A model generated the notes under the pieces. It saw nothing but the letters and a program-made list of their open reading frames with translations. It had not been told where the DNA came from and ran no database searches. The position numbers and the translations under genes were made by a program. A stretch of DNA of 64,000 nt from the NCBI GenBank assembly GCA_017893485.1, contig CM030368.1:178556504-178620503 (forward strand), written 5' to 3'. This DNA is from Hemerocallis citrina (lineage: Eukaryota > Streptophyta > Magnoliopsida > Asparagales > Asphodelaceae). This document shows positions 42,825 to 53,675 of the stretch, one piece after another; within the stretch, counting starts at the first letter, position 1, and each line of letters opens with the position of its first letter.

Positions 42825-45800
42825 ATGTCGCGAACTCAGTCCGATTCCGAGGCTAGCTCGTCAGGCCGTTCAGCGGAGGAATCCGATCAGGAGACGTCCT
42901 CGTCCTTGAGTAAGTATAAGGTGAAGGAGGAGGTTCTGACCGACCCCGGGTCGGACGATGGGGAGGACGTAGTCTTCGTGGTGTCTCCGCTGAGGTCCAG
43001 AAGGCCAGGAAAGGAGCCCATGGATGAGGGTGAAGAGGAGGAAGAGGACGAGGGGGAGTAGGACCAGGAGGACGATGAGGAAGAGGAGAGAGAAGGCACC
43101 GAGGGCGAGGAGGAAGACGAGGAGGAGCAGGGTGCCGAGGATAAGGAGGAAGACGAGGAGGAAAAAGGTGCCGAGGGTGATGAGGAAGACGAGGAGGGTC
43201 AGGATCCCGGGGTCCCGGGTGTTCACGATGAGGAGGATGAGGTCGACGAACGGGAGGCTGACCAAGGAGACGCTGGACAAGGAGAAGATCTTCCACCCCT
43301 TCCCCCTTTGTCGACGTCGTCTCCCGAGTGTAAGGCCCGCCTTCGTCGGAAGAACAAGGTCTTGACCATACCGCATAGCCCTTCCTCACCAGATGAATAT
43401 GCATCGAGACCGGGTTTCGAGTTTCCCCCGGTCACCTTCAGGAATCCAGGGTCAATTCGGATGTATCCCGACGACATTAAGGACATCGGACCGATCCCTC
43501 CAGTGCCAGGCGAAGACACTCGGGTGAAGATTCGCGCTGATAGCATCCCGAACATTTTGAAGGCAGAATATCTGAACATTATTAGGGCCGCCTACTATAT
43601 TCCGCGGGAGTTCGAGCTCTTCATTCCGAGACCAGGTATTCGGCCCACCACGGCTCTGGCGCCGGGTTACTGCATGTTCGCCGAGGACGCCTTCCTCTCG
43701 GGGCTGAGGCTGCCTCTTCATCCATTCGTGAAGAGGGTTCTGAAGTGGGCGGGGCTGTGCCCTATACAGTATGGTCCGAACTCTTGGAAGCATCTAGTCT
43801 GCTTCATACTAAAGTGCCAAGAGAAGGGAGTGAAGCCGAGGCTGACGTATTTCGGAGCCGTCCTTGGGATCGGCTCGCTCTGAGACCAGGAGGGGATCTT
43901 CTATTTTTCACCGAGGCCGCATAAGAAGGTTATGCATAGTCATCTGGACTCCATAAAGGGGTGAAAGAAAAATATTTCGTGGTTCGGACGGAGGGGTCTT
44001 GGGGAATTCCGACCAGGTGGAACTTTGTCAAGCCGAATCACAAGCTTCCGAAGCGGAGCGACCTGACCGCCAAGGAGTGGAAGAGGGTGGAGAAGATAGT
44101 CGGGGGCACAATATCGCATGGCCACGAGTGACCGAGATACACCTCGCCCGGGCCGGACTGAGTCGCGCCGACCCTAGTATGTTTCTTTTCAAATATGTTC
44201 ATTTTCCTGCCTTCGTGTTAACGTTAGCTCTTCTTCTTTCTATTTTTACAGGGATGAAAACTCAACAGGAGGATTCTAAGAAGATGTTGCTTGCTGTCGC
44301 CGAGAAGGCGAGGATGGAGAAGAAGAAGAAGGCCGAGCAGGAGAGGATAGCGGCCAAGAAGCAGAAGCTGGCCGCGCAAGTCGGAGGTTCCTCCAAGGGG
44401 CCGGCCCCGGAGGCCGAGGGGCCCTCCCCGGCGAAGAGGGCCAAGAGGCACCACTCCCCCCGCTCTCATTCGTCCAGGGCGGCTCGGGACGCCGGGAATG
44501 GTTCGGGCAAGACAGTGGATGCCCCGGGAAAAGGGCTCCCCCCTATTCGGCCGACTGCCGTGGAGATGGTGGGCAAGCAGGGTACGCTGCCTTTTGCCCC
44601 TGATTGGTTGATCGTATGGGGGGACTCTCTGCTTGATGGGCCTGTGTCGGTCGAGTTCGTCTCAAAAGCCGCCACCGAGCGCGATTTGATGGCACTGGCA
44701 ATGCAGACGGCAGACCAGGCCTACATGCGGTGGTCTCAGGCACACCTCTCGGTAAGTTGGCTTGTCTTCGCTTTTCTCATTAACCTGGAGTTTTTTTGAT
44801 CTTTCTTTCCTCGGACAGGCGATGCTCCATGGTCTGCACTTCCACAAGTGCTTGGAGAAGGAGATATACATCGAGAGGCAGAATGCGAAGAAGTACCTCC
44901 GCGAACTGAACAAGACCATGGATGAGCTAAAAGATGCCTGGGCTATGGTGGCCGTCCATGAGGCCCAGGTAGAGTCATTCTGCAAGATTCACAAGCAGGA
45001 CCGGGAGGATCTTGAGGCGAAGATCGCGGCTGTGGCGGATAAGGAGAAGAAGGCACTGGAGGAGATGGAGTCGGCCTTGGGGGAGACCATCATGGTGGCG
45101 TAGGATGAGGCATACGAACAGGCCAAGTCCCACTTTAAGAAGATCTACCCCGAGCAGAACGTGGACCATCTCTACTATGGATGGGCGCCGAACCTTCCTC
45201 CCACCCCGGGGGGCGATGATGCGGGGGGCAATCAGGTCGACGACGAGGTGCCACCCCCCTCAAGAATAGCAGTCTTTTTTTCTTTTTTCTCGTTTTGATG
45301 TAAATGCCTTAAGCGGACTGGCCACCGCGGCTTTTGTATCAAACTTTTTGAAAGAAATGAAATTTACTTTTTTGGGCCGATCCTTCCAGACTTGTGTTTT
45401 TTGTGATGTTTGTTCTCATCTTTTGATAGATGCACGGGACTTGTGTCGCCCTCCCCGTTGTTGCCGAGGTGCCTCTAGTTCGAGCGGGGAGGAGGCTGCG
45501 GATGCAGCTTTGCTTCGTCAACAGAAGCAGGCTCGGGACCGTGCCACCGCCGTTAACTATTTTCTAAACAGGTCCAGGGAGCTCGGCCTGGAGGTTGCGC
45601 ACCTGAAGAAAGCCGTAGCCGACCGGGACTGGTGGGTAATCGAGAGGGACTGGTCCCTCTCGGATGCTTCGAGCGGGGGGTTGGCTTCGGAGTCTTTCCT
45701 TCGTGAGGCCGTAGTCGAGAAAGAGCTGGAGATTCGCAGGATGAAGCTGGTGTTAGGCGCTGGTCTGATTGAAGGGGCCAGCAACTCGACCCCGGGGCGG

Positions 45801-45880
45801 TCTCCGATATCTCTATCGGATGGGGCGCAGCCCGAAGATGCAGGAAGCTCGGTGGTAGGAGTGTCTTCCCAGGCCGGTCC
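42825..45880 (+). pseudogene. Opposite-strand spliced gene of element C (PF04195-like domain plus coiled coil), broken by element B
   Basis: ATG 42825 gives MSRTQSDSEASSSGRSAEES. An acidic Glu/Asp-rich region follows (to about 43290), then the core NPGSIRMYPDD, PGIRPTTALAPGYCMFAEDA, LRLPLHPFVKRVLKW, YGPNSWKHLVCFILKCQEKG. Intron 1 (44177-44251, GTATGT...ACAG) and intron 2 (44752-44818, GTAAGT...CAG) both keep phase. Exon 2 has a Lys-rich stretch (EKARMEKKKKAEQERIAAKK) and a basic PAKRAKRHHSPRSHSSRA; exon 3 is a coiled coil (KCLEKEIYIERQNAKKYLRE...). A last exon (about 45430 on, AVADRDWWVIERDWSLSDAS) is cut at 45880 by B. Its end is at 56537-56591 (ERDRSPEFEFPAGCE, stop). Lesions: TAG 43059, TGA 43881, frameshift near 43965, TAG 45101. 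Role unknown; a nuclear or nucleic-acid-binding protein is my inference from the basic stretches. Confidence 0.75.
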
Positions 45881-48752
45881 TGTAGAACCCCGTATTTTCA
45901 AATATTATTTTCAATATTTGAAAATGAATTTAAATGAATTTTTGAGGAATTAATAAATATTTTCAGAAAAATTTATCTTTTTACACGTACAAAACACGTG
46001 CAAATACCTTTTGAGAAGTTTGAAAAGTTAAGTTTTCTTCATGAAAAATCATTATTTAATATTTGGGATTTATTTAGTATTTTTCAAGATTATTCTGAAA
46101 TTAATGGGAACTATTTGCAAATTTTGAGAAAAGTAGGACCTTTTTGCAAATTTGACATTTTTAAGGGTTAAAATGTAAAAATGTATATTCTGGACATTTT
46201 GAACATTATTCTTTGAGATTTAGAATTATATTTTCCTTTAAATCCTAATTTAAATGAATTTTGGTCGAATTTCCAAGACTAGACCTATATATGTGAAGTT
46301 GTATTTTGGAAAGGATTATTTTGCAAAAGTATGGGTAAAACCCTAAACCTATTTCCGGATTGTTTAAATAGATTTTTCCAGCCGTCATTACTGAAAATAC
46401 AGAATTTTGAGATTTGTTTTGGAGGAGCAAGAGGAAGTTTTGGATCTAGCAAGGAGGAAGGCTTTTTCATTGGATTTTCTCAATTCAAGGTGAGTGATAT
46501 GAAATTGTTTTGTTTTGTCTTGTTGTACGAATGGTATGAACTTTGTATGGTGGTTTGATTGAGGTGATCGATTGTTGTGTTGTTGGTTTGGCATGTATGT
46601 TATTTAGTATTTTGCATGAGAACGATGCAAATGTTGTTATTTGAACCGTGTTTGTGAAACTTAAGAATATTGAGTAGATCTTGATTTATGAAATTGTATT
46701 GCTAAAAAGCATGATTTGAGCATGGTTAGGATCGAATGATCAGCATCTGGATCTTATATTTGTACAACAGATTTTGATTAAGAGTTGTGAAAGAAATTTC
46801 AGTTTTGAGAAACCCTAATGGGAGAATTAGTAATTTAGAATATGAGAAATTGAGTTTTGACATATTTGATGTTTTGAGTAATGTATTCATAATGAGGAAT
46901 TGTTGAGATTTTTCATTTTACCTGAATACGAACTATTTTTCACCAACAATGAATCTTTAGAAAACTGCATCTTTGATTTTGTATTCAGACCTAATTTATG
47001 AAAACAGTAAGCCGACAGTCGACTGGTCTACGATTAAGTCGACTGGTACGACCCTACTGCTGTACCTCCAGTCTTTTGAAAATTCGTTCTGGACAGTCGA
47101 CTTAGACTATTGTCAGTCGACTGGTTTACTGAGAAAATTATTTTGTAAAGTTATTGCAGTCCTTTCTGGACAGTCGACATATGACCTCTTTAAGTCGACT
47201 GTTGGTACTTAGAATATTTTTGTGAAAATCTTTGGAATTTACCTCGGGTAAGTCGACCGATTCTCTTTTAAGTCGACTGCTATGACTTAGTTTACTTTTT
47301 TGTAAAATTTTGGATAATTGTCCTCTGGACAGTCGACTTACCACAGTATAAGTCGACTGGTACTGAAGAATCTTTGTAAACTTGAGTGTTATTTCGAATG
47401 ATTGGTTTTCAGATAATTCAGTCTATACTTGATCTTCAGTTTAGTATTTGATATTAAGATATTCAGTTAAGCCATTTGATTTAAGATATTCAGTTGAGCC
47501 ACTTGTTTAGTGGAAATTTGATTTAGACATTTGAGTTTGAGTCTCTAGAGGTGCGTGACCCTAGTATACCGGTGTTGAGTTATTTTGTTGAGGCCCGTTG
47601 AGGCACTTCAGTTATTCAGTTTTGAGTTTAGGCCGGTGGGGTACACCACTCTAGGAGATTCGTTGAGTAATTAAGTAACCCAAAAATAATAAGGACAGGC
47701 ACTAGTTGTGATATGACGAACGGGAACATGAGTTATGCACCTCAGTATGGCTTTAGATGTGGGATTTAATCTCAGGAATTATCACGGTAGATTACTTGTG
47801 GTGTGGGATATATCTCCAGAATTATCACGGTAGAATACTTGTGGTGTGGGATTATCTCCGAAATTATCACGGTAATTACTTGTGGTGTGGGATTGATCTC
47901 CGGAATTATCGGAGTCGAGGCGCGCCCATGTGGTATTCGTGTGATGAGGTCATTGCTTTCGGTGTGGGATGATCTCCGGAATTATCACGGTAAAATACCT
48001 GTGGTGTGGGATCTATCTCCGGAATTATCGGGGCATGGGCTAATACTCACAGTTTATCTTTATCTCGTAGTAGTCATCGTTTTAGGATTAGTTGCATAAC
48101 GGGAGATTAAACCCTATGAAGTGAAGACGTTAAGGGCTTGCACCGAACCTATGTAGAATGGGATGCATAGACTTTGACAAGTACGCATTAGAGAGTCCGC
48201 ATATAGAATTTGTGTTTTCTTGACTTGGTTTTATGCATGTGGTTTTCTGTTTTCTACACTTAACACTTAGTTTAGTTTCACTTGTTGTTTACATGTTTCC
48301 ATGCTACGTCATATTTTATGTATTCTTATTTATTACATGTTGTTTAAGAATCCATGCTTAATGATCATTTATGTTGTTTGTTTGTTTTATGTCACTCACA
48401 CCATTTATGGCTGACCCCTTTAGTTTGGGGGTTAGGGATCATCTCTAGCCTCATATGTTGCAGGTTGTTGCTTAGAGTTGGAGGTTGGATGCTTGAATTG
48501 GTTTTTGAGATAAATTGATTCATAAGAGTTTTGTGTAAATTTGTAAAAGCATATTTGAGATAGTTTTGTGTTGTAAATAAAAGTAAATATTGTTTGAGTT
48601 GTTTTTAAATTCCGCTGTGATTTGTAAAAGTTATTGTAATGAAAATTGAAAATTTTAGTGGTGTTGGTTGTGTTTACTGTTACATTGAAGTGGATGCTGG
48701 GATTGTGCCACGTATTTTCTAAGATACCATATTAGAAATTCGGGGCGCTACA
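45881..48752 (+). repeat. 5' LTR of element B
   Basis: TGTAGAACCCCG ... GGGGCGCTACA. Contains an AT-rich start, five GTCGAC dyads (47017-47360), a block of about six degenerate repeats (GTGTGGGAT-ATCTCCGGAATTATC, 47755-48030), GGGAGATTAAACCC (48101-48114), the box CTATGTAGAATGGGATGCAT (48149-48168) and CATTAG near 48187. Confidence 0.95.
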
Positions 48753-48757
48753 GAGAT

Positions 48758-48769
48758 TGGTATCAGAGC
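48758..48769 (+). promoter_or_regulatory. Primer binding site of element B
   Basis: TGGTATCAGAGC, initiator tRNA-Met type, 5 bases after the LTR. Confidence 0.92.
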
Positions 48770-48987
48770 ATGCTTCAATAGTAATAATAAACATGACATA
48801 AAAATAACCTAGGTGTGGACACTAGAGTGTGAGTACCTAGGTGTGGACATTAAAGAGTGAGTATCACATAGAACTGAAACATGATGTTTTACCTTTGGGA
48901 TACAATTGAGGTTTTGCCAAAGGATATTGATGTGAGTTTGAATTGTGTGTGATGCTCTAACTTTTCTCTCGTTTTGCAGTATTCAGA

Positions 48988-50076
48988 ATGGTTGCACCCA
49001 GGCCCAGGAATGGTGGTAACAATGAGGATGGATCTGGTAGTTCTCGAGGAACGGGAATTGATCTTGAGGCTGAATTCGCCAAGGTGTATCAGACTCTGAA
49101 TGCGCTGATGGCATTCAATTTGGCGCAAGCTCAGAATCAGCAGCAGAATCCGCAGCCGAACCATGGAGCTGGACAGGGATTGGTTAACGCCGACCCTATC
49201 AAGCAGATTGAGTCCTTTAAGAGGATGAGGCCGCCAGTCTTTGAGGGGCAATCTGATCCAACCGCAGCTGATGATTGGATTAGGAGGATGGAGACAATCT
49301 TTGAGGTATCGGAGACTCCGGCAGCCAGCAAGGTGAAGTTGGCTACGATGCAGCTAGAGAAGGACACTGGTGTCTGGTGGGAGTCGCTGAAGAGGACTTT
49401 GGGAGATCAGCAGTTGACTTGGGAAGCTTTTCTGGAGGAGTTCAGAGATCGCTTCTTTCCCCTAGATATTCAGGAAAAGAAGGCGACCGAGTTCTTGAAC
49501 CTTCAGCAGGGCAGCATGACCGTGCAGGAGTATGAGACCAAGTTTGCTCAGCTTTCGAGGTATGCACCAGAGTTGGTTGCTGACGAGGCGAAGAAGGCCA
49601 AAAAGTTTGAGCAGGGCTTGAGGCCAAACTTGAGGTCGAGGATGATCCCGTTAGGTATCAGAAGATTCGACAAGCTGGTCAGGAGAGCAGCTATGACTGA
49701 GGAGGACATGGACCAGTTTCAGAAGAGGCAAGATACATGGAACCGGAACAAGAGGCCAGCATCAGACCAGAGTGGGAAGGGATTCCCTGCAAAGCAGATC
49801 AAGTTCAGTGATCCGGTGCAGAAGGCACCTGCAACTCAGGGAGTGACTTGTTATTACTGCAAGGAGGCAGGACATTACAGGTCAGCATGTCCGAAGTTGG
49901 CAAAGCAGATTTGTTCCCAGTGTGGGCAGGCAGGACATTCTAAGCCCCATTGTCCACAATTGAGGAAGGATGGTTCAGGTGGAAGCAAATCCCAGAGGCA
50001 AGGGCGAGTATTTGCATTAACCGAGGAGGACGCGGGTAACTCGGAAGATGTAATACAGGGTATGCAAGAATTTTGA
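48988..50076 (+). CDS. gag of element B
   Basis: Open frame of 362 codons starting MVAPRPRNGGNNEDGSGS. The retrotransposon gag (capsid) domain covers about residues 70-200 (RPPVFEGQSDPTAADDWIRR, LATMQLEKDTGVWWESL, FLEEFRDRFFPLDIQEKKA, GSMTVQEYETKFAQLSRYAP). A basic region precedes two CCHC zinc knuckles, CYYCKEAGHYRSAC and CSQCGQAGHSKPHC, which bind genomic RNA. Length and order are as expected for Tekay gag. The frame ends at 50076 a little after the knuckles; protease coding starts about 100 bp later in another frame. The ATG is the first after the PBS leader with good context. It is probably still able to make Gag. Confidence 0.9.
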   Translation: MVAPRPRNGGNNEDGSGSSRGTGIDLEAEFAKVYQTLNALMAFNLAQAQNQQQNPQPNHGAGQGLVNADPIKQIESFKRMRPPVFEGQSDPTAADDWIRRMETIFEVSETPAASKVKLATMQLEKDTGVWWESLKRTLGDQQLTWEAFLEEFRDRFFPLDIQEKKATEFLNLQQGSMTVQEYETKFAQLSRYAPELVADEAKKAKKFEQGLRPNLRSRMIPLGIRRFDKLVRRAAMTEEDMDQFQKRQDTWNRNKRPASDQSGKGFPAKQIKFSDPVQKAPATQGVTCYYCKEAGHYRSACPKLAKQICSQCGQAGHSKPHCPQLRKDGSGGSKSQRQGRVFALTEEDAGNSEDVIQGMQEF

Positions 50077-50172
50077 TTTTTATTTTAAATCAATGTAATA
50101 AGTAAAACCTTTATTTGAGAACAATTGGAGGTTGAGTATCACTCTTCTTGTAACATGAATTGTTTTAATTAA

Positions 50173-53100
50173 TGGAATAAATGCAAAGGTTTTATTTGAT
50201 ACTGGTTCATCGCATACTTTTGTATCGCCAAATTTTGCAAGGATCTTAGGTGCGGAGCTTAAGCTGTTTCCAGGCAGGGTTTTGTCGGTGGAAATGTCGT
50301 CAGGTGAAGAGTTGATTGCGGATCGATATTACGAGGGCTGTGATATCGAGATTGGTGGGAGATTGTTCGGCATTGATTTGATCGAGCTGCAAGTCTTAAG
50401 AGTGGATGTCATCGTGGGCATTGATTGGATGACAATATATGATGCCACAATCGAATGCAAGAAGAAAGAGGTGTTGGTGAAAGCACCAGGTGGACCCGCA
50501 GTGACTTTCCAAGGGAAGAAGAAGATTCCGAAGGTGGCTGCAATGGTATCCAAGATGGTTATTTCAGATGAAGTCAAGGGCATTCCGGTTGTCCGAGATT
50601 TTCCTAAGGTGTTCTTGGATGATTTTCCAGGATTACCGCCGCAGAGAGATGTGGAGTTTTGCATTAATGTTCAGCCGGGGAGTGCGCCGATTTTCAAGGC
50701 TCCGTACAGGATGGCACCTGTAGAGCAAGATGAAGTGAAGAAGCAGATTGAGGAGCTGTTGAGCAAAGGGCTTATTAGGCCGAGTTCTTCTCCGTGGGGA
50801 GCGCCAGTGTTGTTGGTCAAGAAGAAGGACGGGTCAATGAGGATGTGCATTGACTACCGGAGTTGAATAGGGTGACTATTCAGAACAAGTATCCACTGTC
50901 GCGGATTGATGATTTGTTCGGCAGGCTTCGAGGAGCAGCTGTGTTTTCGAAGATTGATTTGAGATCAGGGTATCATCAGGTTCGAATCAAGGAGGAAGAT
51001 GTGAGTAAGACAGCTTTCAGGACTCGTCATGGACTCTATGAGTTTTTGGTAATGTCATTCGGGTTAACGAATGCACCAGTAGTGTTCATGGATATGATGA
51101 ATCGGGTTTTGAGACCATTTATTGACTCCTTCGTGGTGGTTTTCATCGATGAAATTTTGGTGTATTCGAAGTCGGAGGAGGAGCATTCTATGCACTTGAC
51201 AGCGGTATTAAAGAAATTACAGGAGCATAGCTTGTATGCCAAGTTGTCGAAGTGTGAGTTTTGGAAGTCTGAGGTAGCTTTCCTTGGTCATATCCTTTCT
51301 AAGGAGGGAGTAGCTACGGATCCTCAGAAAGTTGAAGCAGTGAAAGATTGGCCCAGGCCAACGTCTGTGAAGGAAGTCAGAAGTTTCTTGGGTTTAGCTG
51401 GTTACTACAGAAGATTCATCCAGGGTTATTTTCAAATTGCAGTTCCTTTGACAGGTTTGACCCGGAGGAATGTGGCATTTGTATGGACTGATAAGTGTGA
51501 GGAGAGTTTCCTTGAGTTAAAGGAAAGGTTGATTACTGCACCTATCTTAGCTTTGCCACAAGCTGGGAAGGATTATGATATCTACAGTGATGCGTCTCTC
51601 AGAGGTTTGGGTTGTGTCTTGATGCAAGAAGGCAGGGTTATTGCTTATGGTTCGAGGCAATTGCGTCCGCATGAGAAGAATTATCTGACGCATGATTTGG
51701 AGCTAGCAGCTATCATTTATGCCTTGAAGCAGTGGAGGCATTATGTTTATGGTGAGAAGGTTAACATGTACACTGACCACAAGAGCCTGAAGTACATTTA
51801 TCAACAGAAGGATCTTAATCTTCGGCAGAGAAGGTGGTTGGAAGTTTTGGAAGACATTCGTCCCGAGATCAAGTATCATCCGGGCAAGGCGAATGTGGTG
51901 GCTGATGGACTTAGCAGGAAGAGTAGTTTATCGAGTTTGATCACTACTCGAAGTGAGTTGGTAGCAGAGATTGATCAGGCAGGTATCGAGGTGGTGCTAC
52001 AGGGTTTAGGGGCATCTTTGGCTCAGTTGAGGTTGCAGCCGTCCTTGAGAGAGAGGATTGTGTAAGGTCAGAAATCAGATTCAGAGATTCAGAAGATGTT
52101 GCAATAGGTTTCAAAAGGCAAGCTATCAGAGTTTCGTGTCCAAGATGGAATTCTTTAGATGGGTGAGAGGTTGTGTGTTCCAGATAATGCAGATTTGAGA
52201 GATAGTATCTTGCAAGAAGCACACAGTACCTTGTTGTCAGTTCATCCAGGAGGCACGAAGATGTACAGGGACATCAAACAATATTTTTGGTGGTCTGGTA
52301 TGAAGAGTGATGTAGCAGATTTCGTGGCAAGGTGTCCGACTTGTCAGCAGATCAAAGCAGAAAATCAGAGACCTGGAGGTTTGTTACAGCCGTTGCCCAT
52401 TCCGGAGTGGAAATGGGAGAATATCAGTATGGATTTTATCACGGGTGTGCCGAGGAGTTCGAAGGGCAATGACTCGATTTGGGTTGTTGTGGACCGTTTG
52501 ACTAAGTTGGCTCACTTTTTAGCCATGAAGATTACTTGGTCGATGGAGAAATTGGCTGAGTTATACATTGGTAAAATTGTGAGACTTCATGGAGTTCCTG
52601 TGTCGATTGTATCCGACAGAGATGCAAGGTTCACTTCAAGATTTTGGAAGAGCCTACAAGCAGCTTTAGGCACCAGAACTAATTTCAGTACTGCTTTTCA
52701 TCCACAGACCGATGGTCAGACGGAGAGGGTGAATCGAGTGCTGGAAGACATGTTGAGGGCTTGTGTTATGGATTTTGGTGGTAGTTGGGAGAGATACTTG
52801 GCATTGGTTGAGTTTGCTTATAACAACAGTTACCATGCGAGTATTGGGATGGCACCGTATGAGGCTTTGTACGGGAGAAGGTGCAGGACACCTATTTGTT
52901 GGTATGAGGTTGGCGAGAGGCAGATGTATGGTCCTGAGATCGTAAAGCAGACATCGGAGCAGATTGAGCTGATTCGCAAGAGGTTGGCTGAGGCTCAGAG
53001 TCGGCAGAAGAGTTATGCTGATACTCGACGAAGAGACTTGGAGTTTGGGGTTGGGGATGTAGTTTTCCTCAAGGTTTCTCCGACCAAAGGAGTGATCAGG

Positions 53101-53469
53101 TTTGGTAAGGGAGGAAAGTTGGCGCCAAGGTATATTGGGCCATACAGGATCATGGAGCGGATTGGCAAGACAGCATATAGATTGAAGCTTCCAGAGGAGT
53201 TGGCACAAGTGCATGATGTATTCCATGTATCATTGTTGAGGAAGTATGTGCCAGATCAGAATCATCAGTTGGTAGAGATTCCTGAAGGATTACAGGTGAA
53301 CTTGAGTTACATGGAACGGTCTGTTGAGATCGTTGATCGTAAGGAGAAAGTTCTTAGGAACAAGGTGATACCTATGGTCAAGGTGCTGTGGAGGAATCAG
53401 CAGTTCGAGGAGGCTACTTGGGAGCCAGAGGATCGCATGCAGAAGGATTTCCCTGAGCTTTTTGTATGA
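50173..53469 (+). pseudogene. pol of element B: protease, RT, RNase H, integrase, chromodomain (few lesions)
   Basis: Protease [16 protein letters not shown] (about 50189). [11 protein letters not shown] then a 1-bp deletion at about 50863 shifts the frame; the new frame continues to 52065 with [29 protein letters not shown] and the catalytic box as FIDEILVYS, where the second Asp of FIDD is Glu. RNase [28 protein letters not shown]. Stops at 52063 (TAA), 52105 and 52156 (TAG) separate it from integrase. Integrase has the H-H-C-C zinc region (EAHSTLLSVH ... CPTC), Asp-Asp-Glu residues (SMDFITG, SDRDARF, TDGQTERVNRVLEDML), the GPY/F module (YIGPYRIMERIGKTAYRL) and a C-terminal chromodomain (VLRNKVIPMVKVLW ... 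EEATWEPEDRM). Integrase is intact as a frame (52159-53469). The RT change alone predicts no activity. Confidence 0.92.
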
Positions 53470-53661
53470 GTGTATTTCTTTTATGTGATTGTGATTCTTT
53501 TGAATGTTTGTACCATTGATTGATGTAAGTTGTATTCCTTCTATTTTTGATTGTGTTGTCATATGCAATTGTTTGGACTATGTTCTATTTATGAGATATT
53601 GTTTCTTTTGTGAGTATGTGGTTTGGACTCATTAGTAATAGTTCTGAGGACAGAACTCTTC

Positions 53662-53675
53662 TAAGGAGGGAGTGA
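53662..53675 (+). promoter_or_regulatory. Polypurine tract of element B
   Basis: AAGGAGGGAGTGA directly before the 3' LTR. Confidence 0.85.

Noticed and set aside
44224..44743. Minus-strand frames of 60-80 codons in the opposite-strand gene of C
   Set aside because: Mirror frames of the Lys/Ala-rich exon 2; the + strand has conserved splice sites and homology with A.
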